A stretch of 64,000 nucleotides of DNA, from the NCBI GenBank assembly GCA_003512955.1, contig DOTG01000028.1:218304-282303 (forward strand), written 5' to 3'. This stretch comes from Marinilabiliales bacterium (GTDB lineage Bacteria; Bacteroidota; Bacteroidia; Bacteroidales; SZUA-534). Position numbers and translations under genes: made by a program. The notes under the pieces were generated by a model that saw only the letters and a program-made list of their open reading frames with translations, was not told where the DNA came from and did not search any database. Below are positions 18,501 through 24,909 of the stretch, in pieces; position 1 is the stretch's first letter; the number at the start of each line of letters is the position of its first letter.

Positions 18501-18674
18501 ACAGCTAATCGTGATCTAGATATTTTAAAAGGGGGTTGGAAGATTGTTTCAGGTAAAAATATTAATATTAGAACCGAAATGCTAAATGGAACAAATTATA
18601 ATCTAAGCATTGATAAATTAATTCATTTTACCAATTATAGAAGCGTCTTTCGTGGGTTCTACTTTGCATGGTAA
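12525..18674 (+). CDS. SpvB/FG-GAP/Rhs (YD-repeat) polymorphic toxin-like protein
   Basis: Very large exported Rhs-family protein, 2049 residues in the visible frame (TTG 12525; the probable ATG 12503 is frameshifted). The order is: signal peptide; SpvB/TcaC-like N-terminal domain about 95-400 (GVFDVSPSGAATYNLP, VYNSQGGNGLLGVGWEI); six calcium-type FG-GAP loops about 405-760 (DYNNDGLTD, DINNDGLND, DFNGDGRTD); YD repeats about 950-1600; Rhs core about 1660-1770 (HKDHLGS, YDPLLGMFLSPD, DPDGE). After DPDGE (about residue 1767) comes a Gly/Ala-rich hydrophobic stretch and then about 140 residues of unfamiliar sequence, the expected variable toxin tip. The tip and the FG-GAP part are AT-rich compared with the YD/Rhs core. 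By family knowledge the Rhs shell encloses the tip. The activity of this tip is unknown. Confidence 0.9.
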   Translation: MYRGYFFLIAPKAAVAQTTVTYNEKDINLSWDLTVSNFSYNCTARDQVVMSPGFSFKAQNGLYLSAKADNKEIHDLDEEYLTEETQPSATPNTSNEVGAIGGVFDVSPSGAATYNLPITVSPGTMGMQPNVSVVYNSQGGNGLLGVGWEIAGFSAITRVPANIYTDGAAGGVNLDLNDKFALDGNRLILATGTYGVTASTYKTQNETFVTVTASGTAGNGPQYFTVTTKDGKTLYYGNSSDSRALPAGKTTPYMWRLNKAMDANGNYMTFTYKNVNGESVIDRIDYTGNTAASLSTYNSLEFYYDKKTDKNTLYIGGGSVAKDLLLREIRAYSGSTIAMKYNFYYTCSNFTHLNKITQTAADGSQLNPTIINWGELNKTPIGQIITVSSSETGIAAKEKNWTTGDYNNDGLTDLIAYYTSNGLRTFQVYKANQTSNNTPTFSYYSGFSSIDLASEEYSPTICNLNGNNYVELVSPYLDGDQFKLYVKESSSSSWSHFDFTLQSSSDYLPVYSISNLNNDGINDILFIERNKVNNLYNGKLKYGQTTITGGTWLNFNLPLVSEPKQIMVTDINNDGLNDIFIMCTNTYYIYKNIGGSNGLASFELQASNLSFNSEGQFSTVRQGDFNGDGLPDLILNGDCNANWYWAINNGNWGFTVSLLPSITAIEESFTTYNDSRDNCLVTDFNNDGKSDVIIIESDYHKETNIYNQEWGEFDQFIVTWYKSTGTNLESYNTLTANDENYSLIKSTVQGDFNGDGRTDIINLGSNLLTASTIDNNFRFYNTNNSDNDDNLVTDITDGMCNKTSINYQPITQGGTSFYTKGTACTYPLVDIQVPVYCAKSVTIPDGIGGTSVNTYSYAKAKMHVTGLGFLGFETVNSTNNVTSIKNSTTTTLNATYFTPQLVTQTSQYSTGSPFTKVENTFTVTASSGVVFNKLYTSKTTDNLKGINSTVSYLYDASGNVTQQQTTFSDGSWNKTEMSDFILGKPKNITATSKHKDDATNFVTNEKYTFSTTGNVLTQIKNQGTAFAVTTTYSNYNGVGLPGRSVTSASGVETYTTDYTYDATKRFPLTETTNFGTRTLAYEPIFGQVTSEIDQTGGQSLTTTYTYDVWSRPTGSTSPTGVNTTTTYNWCVGGSVTNAIFYVYTTQTGLPWSKTYSDALGRTLREETIGFNGTSIYKNNSFNSKGQVTQTTSAKGDVIQTVNLSYDNYGRLTVENYSTGKEVKYGYNNLTTTTETDKKIVTQTYDCMGNLISVQEPITGHTITYLYKSNGKPASITSAGVTTTMGYGAVGHQTSLTDPDAGTSTYSYDAYDRITYQKDGNNNEFWITYDKLGRDSTKTDQLGNVVSYSYIASGNGKYQLLQENYGNTWKTYTYDAYNRVTQTTEHVDDNVDDQTYIYSYNSRNQVTQMVYPSGITVANTYDSYGNLTGVKKDGSTIWTLTADNGTNYNFTLGSGAATYNTFTSHGLPYQFYTVRSSQIIQGYQYNFNSSTGNLTSRADMRTGYTNLSESFLYDGIERLTSATFGTQTQSYVFNAKGNITQKPDAGTYAYSNSLKPHQLTGLTNAPASISQQVVTYTPFNKVETLTQGSNSYTFTYGASEQRKKMVLSQRSGTTTTYYFSKNEVEINGTLTRQLSYISAGNGLAAIHVKRSDGTDTLYYVHKDHLGSIMALTNDKNTTVAMQNFDAWGRYRNPNTWAYSTQRITVINRGYTGHEHLTACNLINMNGRVYDPLLGMFLSPDNYVQSPTSTQNFNRYAYCINNPLKYTDPDGEFFITGTALILAAIIGGSINLISQGMQGNIHNGIDAFKAFGIGAGVGALSAFGGAAVLAGVTHAGIAVGSFVGGSLSGATSGFIGGFGSGTLNSKIMEGNSWDASFSKGVHNGIVGAIAGGAIGGVLGGASALKDGRRFWTGTNKCDYGINLNKGNPYLIKTKWGKEAVSDTKWIDVKDFDNMETNINQNLQDGTYKVTWNINEGTGVRTIVSNSEYDNIVGGTANRDLDILKGGWKIVSGKNINIRTEMLNGTNYNLSIDKLIHFTNYRSVFRGFYFAW

Positions 18675-18690
18675 TTTTTCAGTAAACAAA

Positions 18691-18720
18691 AGAGGCATAA
18701 ATAATTAGTTTTATGCCTCT
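18691..18720 (+). terminator. Hairpin terminator after the Rhs gene
   Basis: Perfect 11-bp stem AGAGGCATAAA/TTTATGCCTCT with an 8-nt loop, followed by TCTAAATTTT. It includes the ATG at 18713, which argues against that codon as the start of the next gene. Confidence 0.75.
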
Positions 18721-18736
18721 TCTAAATTTTAATGAT

Positions 18737-19807
18737 ATGAATAGACTTTTTATTGCACTTACATTAGCTGCCTCATTAGCGTCTAATTGCTTAGGTCAAG
18801 ACCTTTTGTATGATAAAATATTTGATAGGTTTGATAATGCTGCTAAAAATAATTTAGTTATTCTTGGACAAAAATATAATGTAAATGGTGATAAGCTTTT
18901 AGTATTAAATTTATTTAAATATATGAATGATAGATTTGATACAATTGTTTGGATAATTGACGAAACACCATCTTATGTATATTATTTGAATAAATATTTA
19001 GAAACTGGCAATGATGATTTTCGGAATGTTTTGATTAAGCAGAAAACGCCAGCTTTACGGAAAACAGAAAAGCAATTTCTTGATGAAATGTTACAGTTAT
19101 ATAAACAAAGAGGCGAGTTTAGAATTGTTTCAGTAACCCAAATTGACCAAAGTAATATTACGATAAATTTAAATACAATAAGTGAAATTATCAGTGATTT
19201 AGACAGTATTCCTAAATTGTTAGAATTTGACTTAAATGATTTGAAACTATTAACGGATAATAAAGTTTTTGCTCCCTCTTATGCCAAGATCAATGAAAGG
19301 ATTGAAAGCATAAAGTCTTCTTTTGAAAATTATCCAGAACTATATAAAGAATTGTTTAAGTCTGATTTAGTTGGTTTTATGTCAATTTTGTCAGCAACGC
19401 AGATGCTCATTCAATATCCATTGTTAAACATCTCAGCAGAACTGTTTGAAAAAAGAATAGAATATTCAAAACCATTGATTGAAAATTATTTAGCCGACTC
19501 TTCAGTTTCAATTTTGTTTCAAACAAGGTCAATCTTAGCTTCAAAAAAGACAGGAGATTTTGATGCAACATTTACAAATTGGACACCAATTATTCCAAGA
19601 ATAGACACTGCATTAAGGGATAATTATAACATCATTTATGGTAATATTTACTATAAGAATAAGCCAAATGCAAATATAAATCCATGTGATGGAGGCTTTG
19701 ACTTTGAAAAGATGGATAAGCTTAAGGGTAAAGTGTTTTCTTTGGAAGATTGCATGAATGAATCTAAAAATTACTATTTTGATTTTATTATTGTGAATGA
19801 TAAGTAA
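18737..19807 (+). CDS. Exported protein downstream of the Rhs toxin, possible partner/immunity or Tiki/EreA-like fold
   Basis: 356 residues from ATG 18737; the earlier ATG 18713 lies inside the terminator hairpin. The signal peptide is residues 1-20 (MNRLFIALTL to NCLG), so the protein is exported. Residues 38-85 (NNLVILGQKYNVNG, later YYLNKYLETGND) recall the start of ChaN/Tiki/erythromycin-esterase-like proteins, where a GExH motif carries catalytic residues. Here that site reads GQKY (residues 44-47), so enzyme activity would be lost. The rest is helical and unfamiliar. Base composition is as AT-rich as the Rhs tip just upstream, which fits joint acquisition as a toxin-partner pair. Immunity function is only an inference from position; an independent secreted protein is equally possible. 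Confidence 0.65.
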   Translation: MNRLFIALTLAASLASNCLGQDLLYDKIFDRFDNAAKNNLVILGQKYNVNGDKLLVLNLFKYMNDRFDTIVWIIDETPSYVYYLNKYLETGNDDFRNVLIKQKTPALRKTEKQFLDEMLQLYKQRGEFRIVSVTQIDQSNITINLNTISEIISDLDSIPKLLEFDLNDLKLLTDNKVFAPSYAKINERIESIKSSFENYPELYKELFKSDLVGFMSILSATQMLIQYPLLNISAELFEKRIEYSKPLIENYLADSSVSILFQTRSILASKKTGDFDATFTNWTPIIPRIDTALRDNYNIIYGNIYYKNKPNANINPCDGGFDFEKMDKLKGKVFSLEDCMNESKNYYFDFIIVNDK

Positions 19808-19813
19808 TTCAGG

Positions 19814-19842
19814 AAAAGCCTCGGAATTTCCGGGGCTTTTTT
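19814..19842 (+). terminator. Rho-independent terminator
   Basis: Stem AAAGCCTCGG/CCGGGGCTTT (one wobble) followed by TTTTTTA, 7 nt after the stop codon of the exported protein gene. Confidence 0.85.
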
Positions 19843-19984
19843 ATTCATATTGTGTACGTTCGTCTCAAATCTAAGGGTTGCGGCTTGTGTGGTTAACGTC
19901 TTGGTTTGGTTGCTAACCCGAAAAACTATATACAACCCGTGTAAATCAGTGTACCATTCCCCTTGCGTCCTTTTGCCCTTGCAG

Positions 19985-20090
19985 TGAAAAAATCAGCTTT
20001 GTGGAGCATCTACATACCAAATTTTATATGTAACCGACCGGAGGTGGGTGTTACTGGCTTTGCAGCTTCGCGGTGAAAAAAATTGCGGTA
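19985..20090 (+). repeat. Dispersed hairpin repeat, copy A
   Basis: Contains ATCAGCTTTGTGGAGCATC, ATACCAAATTTTATATG and the hairpin core at 20031-20054 (ACCGACCggaGGTGGGT, one mismatch in the stem), then TTTGCAGCTTCGCGGTGAAA. The same order of blocks is found in copy C 1.3 kb away. Confidence 0.75.
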
Positions 20091-20180
20091 ATCAGCGTCG
20101 CGGAGTATTTGCATCACCAGCGTGCCAATTTTATTGGTAACCGACCGGAGGTCGGTGTTACAACCATTGCGGCTTTGTAT
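20075..20180 (+). repeat. Dispersed hairpin repeat, copy B
   Basis: Follows copy A in tandem: GCGGTAATCAGCGTCGCGGAG, CCAATTTTATTGG, hairpin core at 20138-20161 with perfect stem ACCGACCggaGGTCGGT, and GCGGCTTTG after it. Confidence 0.75.
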
Positions 20181-20234
20181 GAAACAATACCACTCCAAAC
20201 CTCCACCTTGGCGGACAAGCCTAAAGAGGCTTTT

Positions 20235-20549
20235 TTAATGCTTGCTTGTTTTTTCCTGCCAAATCTTCGGGTTTCGGTCTGTGCTAATCACAGCCAAAAT
20301 TTCAACCGTATTGTTTTCATCGTTAACATAGAAATGAGCCAGGTACGGGAATTTTTTAATCAAAACGCAACGTATTTCATTGTAACGGATGGCGTAAATC
20401 TGTGGGTCAGTGCTAAGAGAGTTCATTAGCCTGATAGCCGTTTTCTGAAACCTTTTACCAAGCCCTGCCTGTGCTCCATTGTACCAATCGGTAATTTCCT
20501 GAATATCTTCAAGGGCTTCCGGTTCAATTTTTACCTTGTACTTTCTCAT
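20235..20549 (-). CDS. ParE/RelE-family toxin of a type II toxin-antitoxin pair
   Basis: 104 residues. The sequence fits the RelE/ParE fold: a beta strand start RKYKVKIEPEALEDI, helix EITDWYNGAQAGLGKRFQ, central YAIRYNEIRCVLIKKFPY, and the ending LAVISTDRNPKIW common in the family. Members are mRNA interferases (RelE) or gyrase poisons (ParE); residues seen here do not decide which. The start ATG shares one base with the antitoxin stop (TGATG), so the two genes are translationally coupled. The pair sits between hairpin repeats and next to a decayed XRE gene, an accessory setting. Confidence 0.88.
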   Translation of the reverse strand: MRKYKVKIEPEALEDIQEITDWYNGAQAGLGKRFQKTAIRLMNSLSTDPQIYAIRYNEIRCVLIKKFPYLAHFYVNDENNTVEILAVISTDRNPKIWQEKTSKH

Positions 20550-20782
20550 CAGGTTTTGAGCGTTTTTTTAGCTTCGTCCCAATCCAAAAGCCTATCAGGG
20601 TCTTTCATTACTTTGTCAAAACGTTCCATTACCAATTTTTGATGGGCTTCAGGAATATCAAAATGTTCCTTTTCTTTTTTTAAAGCGTAATCGAGCATAT
20701 TTTTAATAGCATGGATCAGGTTTACATCGTTTACCTGTCTAAATTGCTCTATGATGATCGCTTTTTCGGCTTGTATGTTCAT
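20549..20782 (-). CDS. Antitoxin of the ParE/RelE pair
   Basis: 77 residues, mostly helical. The N-terminal part (residues 1-45, IEQFRQVNDVNLIHAIKNML) would form dimer helices. The C-terminal part ends VMKDPDRLLDWDEAKKTL, a tail typical of Bacteroidota addiction-module components that wraps the ParE/RelE toxin. It is the first gene of the pair and overlaps the toxin start by 1 nt. It probably represses its own promoter, as is usual for such pairs. The 140 bp upstream is occupied by a pseudogene remnant, so the promoter must lie within it. Confidence 0.85.
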   Translation of the reverse strand: MNIQAEKAIIIEQFRQVNDVNLIHAIKNMLDYALKKEKEHFDIPEAHQKLVMERFDKVMKDPDRLLDWDEAKKTLKT

Positions 20783-20799
20783 GATTTTGTTTTATCTGG

Positions 20800-21116
20800 T
20801 TAAACAGCTTTATTACTTTGGATATTGCATTTTAAAAGGAATGTATCCATAAGGGCAAATAAATGTTTTCTTCATCGTTCAGCTTCCGAATGTTTTGTAT
20901 GCGGTTTACAATACTTTTTTTCAAAAATCAGGTCGGTAATACCAACAATGGAGTGCAAAAAACGTCAACTATAACTCCATTTTTTGCAGCAGCTTCAATA
21001 CCCGGCTTTGTTTCGTCACGCTCGTAACGTCTCATTAACAGGCCTTTCGTGTTCAGCCTTTCCCGGCTAATATCCTTTTTCTTACAAATTTCCAAAAAAC
21101 GTTTTCCAAAACTCAT
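20800..21116 (-). pseudogene. Decayed XRE-family HTH regulator with several frameshifts
   Basis: On the minus strand from ATG 21116 the frame begins MSFGKRFLEICKKKDISRER and passes through RRYERDETKPGIEAAAK, the classic XRE helix-turn-helix with its conserved RYERDETKPSIE-type segment. Part of the recognition-helix region is missing, then the frame is lost near 21000. Other frames resume the family pattern: VGITDLIFEK, then SIVNRIQNIRKLNDEE, then KHLFALMDTFLLKCNIQS to a stop at 20800. The pieces are in order, so this is one gene broken by at least three indels, not an intact 65-residue protein. Confidence 0.75.
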
Positions 21117-21254
21117 AAGTATCAATTAATATCCGACTTTTTATTAAAAATCAAAAATACAAAACATAAAAGTTAGATCAAAACCTGATTGCTTTTGTAG
21201 TTTAAAAGGGATAATGTCAATTTGAATTGCGTTTTTGTGTCTTAACGGTAAATA

Positions 21255-21375
21255 AAGATCTGCGGTAATCAGCGTTGTGGAGCATCCGCGTCATCTGCAT
21301 ACCAATTTTATATGTAACCGACCGGAGGTCGGTGTTACTGACTTTGCAGCTTTGCGGTGAAAAAAAACTGTGGAA
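21255..21375 (+). repeat. Dispersed hairpin repeat, copy C
   Basis: Same order as copies A and B: GCGGTAATCAGCGTTGTGG, CTGCATACCAATTTTATATG, hairpin core at 21315-21338 with perfect stem ACCGACCggaGGTCGGT, then TTTGCAGCTTTGCGGTGAAA. The remainder of 21126-21478 shows no gene. Confidence 0.78.
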
Positions 21376-21478
21376 ATCAGCGGTATCGGCGGACTATTCT
21401 TTTTCGGGGACCGGAGCCTGAAATTCATCAGCCCAAAGCACAGTCTCTTGTCTTGATGCTTGATACTGACTACTTGAA

Positions 21479-23521
21479 CTACCTCATCAGCTTAATGACA
21501 AAAACTTCAAACAAAAGAAAGAGCAGTGCCAGTATCAACATCCAATGGGTAAGGTCGGTTCCCTGGTGGCTATCAATGAATTCTTTTGTCAATAATTCCG
21601 CACCAGGTTGCATGATTTCAAAATGGTTGAGCCCCAATTGCTTTATATGAGCAATTAACTCATTTTCGGTGAAGTAGGTGGTAACGGATTCGTTCCTGTC
21701 GTAATTAAACGAAAGGTTATCCACAACCAAATTATCAATCAAAGCTTGGTAAGTGGCAGCTTTCATCTTATCCGTTTCAGGATAAACTAACAATTTTCCA
21801 TTCTGAAAACGGGTTCCGGGCATTAACTCCGGGATTGAAGTTCCATCTTTTAAAACCAGTGTCTGCCCGGAATAATTTGGTACCGCAATTGATGCCATCA
21901 TATTGGGTTGCAGCCAATAATAGGGTTTAAAAGTGCTGCTGCTTTGCAGGGCCAAATTGTAAAAAAGGGGAACAAATATTGGATGTGTCCCAAAATCTGT
22001 ATTTTCGGTTTTCAACGGCAATGTCAAAAGGTAGCATATCCCTTCTCCGGTTTTTGTTTTCACCATAATTGGGGAACCAGACTCCGACTCAAATATTTTG
22101 GAATAACTACTGTACGATTTGATTAATATTGGATAAAATCCCTGATAAACCGGTAAACGCGATTCTGTGATACTCTTTTTAAAAGCATCCTGAAACAGGT
22201 CATTCTTTTCATCCAATTTTGAAACAGTCCCTTGCTGGTTGATCCAGTTTCCTAGTTGGAAATTTGAAACCGATGATAAAAAAGGATTCATCTCTTCGGG
22301 TTGAATATCCGCGGGGGTTATAACCACTAAAGTACCTCCCTGAACTACAAAACGGTTTAATTCACTGATAAGGCCAGAATGAAACCTATCAATCTCGTTT
22401 AACACAATTAACTGATACTGGGCAAAATCATTATAAGGAATTTCGTTAGCCGTTACATTTCTAACTTCAAAGTTCTCATCCTCATTAAAAAGTGTATAAA
22501 TATATTTGGTAGCGCCGTTTCCGGATATTATCAGGATTCTGCTTTTATCATTAATTGAGTAGCTGATATAAAAGGTGTTGTCAAACGTAATCGGGTAATC
22601 GTTAATTTCAGCTTTTACCTGGTTCAAACCTTCATACCATTGAATAAAAGGCATTTCTACCTCAACATCCGACTCCTTTTCAACAGAAAAAACCATGGAT
22701 GATTTTAAGGAATCGTTTATAAATAATTGAATGGGAATGTTATTATAACTTTCTGATGAATAATTATTTATAAGCAGATGCAACACCTCTTTTTTCCCTT
22801 TATAATGCCCTAACGTTTCGAACCAAACAGAATCGATGGAAAGATTGCGGGTATTGTTATTTTTGAAAGCAAGCGCATAATTCCGGCTTTTTTCAGGAAA
22901 CTGTACTAGAGTTTTTTCCAAAGTCGCGGTTTGAAAGTCAGATAATAAAAATGTATGAAGATTCAGGCTGCTATCGTGGCTGGGCAACATGGTAAAAATC
23001 TGGTCATAAACCTGATTCACCGTTTTAAAAGTATGTGATAATTGGATCTGCGAAACTTTTTCCACAAATTGTTCCTGCGAGACCCATTGCTGACCTGATG
23101 GAACAATACTATTTGTCACTAATAAAAATTTAGCATTGTATGGATAGGCATCTGCAATCTGCAACGACTTCATTTTGGCCTCCTCCAACAGAAGCCCGTA
23201 TTTTCCTTCAGCCTCCATACTAAATGAATTATCGATGTAAATGGCTACATGTGGGATGCCTGTTTGCTGTTTCAGGTGATCCTCTGAAAAATAGGGACGG
23301 GCAAAGGCCAAAACTAAAAAAACAATCAAGAAAATCCTGGCCAAAAGCAAAAGCAGGTTTTTGAGGTTCGATTTTGAGCGGGTATCCTTTTTAACATGAT
23401 GCAAAAAAGCTACTTGACTGAAATATACAGTTTTATACCTCCGAAAATTGAATAAATGAATGATTACAGGTATCGCAAGGGCAACTAATGCCCATAAAAA
23501 TCCAGGAAACAGAAACTGCAT
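21479..23521 (-). CDS. BatA-domain membrane protein with vWA-type MIDAS
   Basis: 680 residues. The N-terminal BatA (aerotolerance regulator) domain has two TM segments: residues about 5-25 (FPGFLWALVALAIPVIIHLF) followed by NFRRYKTVYFSQVAFL, and about 55-75 (LLLLLARIFLIVFLVLAFAR). A von Willebrand A-like part follows with MIDAS motif DNSFSM in IYIDNSFSMEAEG (near residue 95). The middle, residues 200-640, is periplasmic with a class I glutamine amidotransferase-like region near 340-420. A final TM lies at about 660-678 (HWMLILALLFLLFEVFVI). Family knowledge links BatA proteins to MoxR/Bat complexes, but no moxR or other bat genes are nearby, so this is the stand-alone Bacteroidota form. Function is unknown. 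Confidence 0.85.
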   Translation of the reverse strand: MQFLFPGFLWALVALAIPVIIHLFNFRRYKTVYFSQVAFLHHVKKDTRSKSNLKNLLLLLARIFLIVFLVLAFARPYFSEDHLKQQTGIPHVAIYIDNSFSMEAEGKYGLLLEEAKMKSLQIADAYPYNAKFLLVTNSIVPSGQQWVSQEQFVEKVSQIQLSHTFKTVNQVYDQIFTMLPSHDSSLNLHTFLLSDFQTATLEKTLVQFPEKSRNYALAFKNNNTRNLSIDSVWFETLGHYKGKKEVLHLLINNYSSESYNNIPIQLFINDSLKSSMVFSVEKESDVEVEMPFIQWYEGLNQVKAEINDYPITFDNTFYISYSINDKSRILIISGNGATKYIYTLFNEDENFEVRNVTANEIPYNDFAQYQLIVLNEIDRFHSGLISELNRFVVQGGTLVVITPADIQPEEMNPFLSSVSNFQLGNWINQQGTVSKLDEKNDLFQDAFKKSITESRLPVYQGFYPILIKSYSSYSKIFESESGSPIMVKTKTGEGICYLLTLPLKTENTDFGTHPIFVPLFYNLALQSSSTFKPYYWLQPNMMASIAVPNYSGQTLVLKDGTSIPELMPGTRFQNGKLLVYPETDKMKAATYQALIDNLVVDNLSFNYDRNESVTTYFTENELIAHIKQLGLNHFEIMQPGAELLTKEFIDSHQGTDLTHWMLILALLFLLFEVFVIKLMR

Positions 23522-23612
23522 TTTTGTTTTATTAATTGATTAACTGGGTAAAGATAAAAAAGCTATTACAACTTCTAAAATATGCCCCCAGACTATTTTA
23601 AAACCACCCGTT

Positions 23613-23643
23613 TTTAAAAATCCGGTTATTTTAACCGGATTTT
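23613..23643 (-). terminator. Terminator overlapping the stop codon of the MFS gene
   Basis: Stem AAAATCCGGTT/AACCGGATTTT with a 5-nt loop, followed on the minus strand by TTTTTAAAAA. The MFS stop codon lies inside the stem. It separates this gene from the BatA gene downstream. Confidence 0.8.
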
Positions 23644-24876
23644 ATGACCAAACAAAGCAAAATACAAAATAAACAGGTAACAAGGAACCATTACCCAATA
23701 AGCTACCTGATAGTTGGCAACAGTGGCAACATCAGCAACTCCTTTTGCTGCATCAACCAGGTAACCAAAAATGAGAGGAATTACAGCTCCCCCAACGATA
23801 CCCATCACTAAAAGCGATGCCCCGGTTTTGGTAAACTTACCTAAATCGATCATGGCTAAAGGCCAAATTGCCGGCCACATGAGTGAATTGGCAAAGCTGG
23901 TAAGTAACAATGCATAAAACGCGTATTTTGCCGGCAAATAAATAAGCAACAACGATGAAACAATGCCGATAATGGCAAACATAATTAATGCTTTGGTTTG
24001 GCTAATAAACCGGGGAATGGCCAAAACACCAAAAATATAACCTACCACCAGCCCTATGGTTACATATTTTGAATACCCTTCCAGGTTGGGCACATCGCCA
24101 AACGATGCCTTGGCAAAATCAATAATGGAAGCCATTGGGAGCGTTTCTATCCCTACATATAAAAATAATGCTAAAACACCGAGTAATAAATGTGGGAACT
24201 GAAGAATGCTGGTCTTTCCTTTGGCATAGGCAGATACTTCAGCATCTAAATCTGTTTCATCTTCACCTTGTGCTTTCACCTCGGGTAATTTAGTAAAATA
24301 GGTGAAGACGCCCAAAACAAGTAAAATTCCGGCAACCAGGTAAAAAGGAAAAACAATGTCGTTCAGTTGCACATCCTGTAAATTGATAAACAACCCCAAA
24401 AACAAAGGTGCAATCCACCAGGCGCTTTTATTCATAATACCCATTAAACTCATGCGCATGGCAGCACTCTCTACCGGGCCAATAATGGTAACATACGGAT
24501 TTACCGATGCTTGCAACAATGTATTTCCGATACCGCCCACAAACAGGGCTACCAAAAAAAGCGGAAAACTCACCGATTTGGCCGAAGGGACAAACAAAAC
24601 CATCCCCAGAGCCATAATAAAAAAAGCTATCATCATGGCTTTACGGTACCCGATTTTTTTGATAATCCAGCCGGCCGGGGCACCAAAAACCACGAAAGCG
24701 GAGAATATGGCAGCAGTAACTAAGTACGACTGGCTGGTTGTGAGGTTAAAGGCTGATTTCAGGGCAGGTGTCAGAAACCCGCTGATACCTACACCAAAAC
24801 CGATAACAAAGAACATGATTCCGACAATAACCAAAGGAACCAGGTAATTTTTTTGAGATGTGTGATGTTTTTCCAT
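23626..24876 (-). CDS. MFS sugar transporter of the fucose permease/NagP type
   Basis: 416 residues, twelve predicted TM segments, inner membrane. It belongs to the FucP/glucose-galactose (GluP) branch of MFS, to which Bacteroidota NagP (GlcNAc) and glucose porters belong; GFGVGISGFLTPALK in TM1, GNTLLQASVNPYVTIIGP in TM4 and FANSLMWPAIWPLAMIDLG in TM10 are typical. The substrate cannot be fixed from sequence; GlcNAc is suggested by the NagB-like enzyme and ROK regulator just upstream, glucose by the leader shared with the glucanase genes. The leader copy 3 separates it from the NagB-like gene by 170 nt, so it is probably a transcription unit of its own. Confidence 0.87.
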   Translation of the reverse strand: MEKHHTSQKNYLVPLVIVGIMFFVIGFGVGISGFLTPALKSAFNLTTSQSYLVTAAIFSAFVVFGAPAGWIIKKIGYRKAMMIAFFIMALGMVLFVPSAKSVSFPLFLVALFVGGIGNTLLQASVNPYVTIIGPVESAAMRMSLMGIMNKSAWWIAPLFLGLFINLQDVQLNDIVFPFYLVAGILLVLGVFTYFTKLPEVKAQGEDETDLDAEVSAYAKGKTSILQFPHLLLGVLALFLYVGIETLPMASIIDFAKASFGDVPNLEGYSKYVTIGLVVGYIFGVLAIPRFISQTKALIMFAIIGIVSSLLLIYLPAKYAFYALLLTSFANSLMWPAIWPLAMIDLGKFTKTGASLLVMGIVGGAVIPLIFGYLVDAAKGVADVATVANYQVAYWVMVPCYLFILYFALFGHKIRLK

Positions 24877-24909
24877 GCTTGATTAATTTATGTAGTTTGT
24901 ATTAGTTTT

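Noticed and set aside
18713..18736. ATG at 18713 as the start of the exported protein
   Set aside because: It lies inside the terminator hairpin of the Rhs gene and adds residues before a normal signal peptide starting at 18737.
20010..20429. Open frames within the hairpin repeats and over the toxin gene
   Set aside because: They cross the repeat hairpins and overlap the ParE/RelE gene in antisense; no family signature.
20928..21125. Intact 65-residue protein
   Set aside because: The reading matches only the first part of an XRE regulator; the rest is found in other frames, so it is annotated as a pseudogene.
19850..21400. Complete insertion sequence around the toxin-antitoxin pair
   Set aside because: No transposase frame and no clear terminal inverted repeats with target duplication; the hairpin repeats are not at matching ends.
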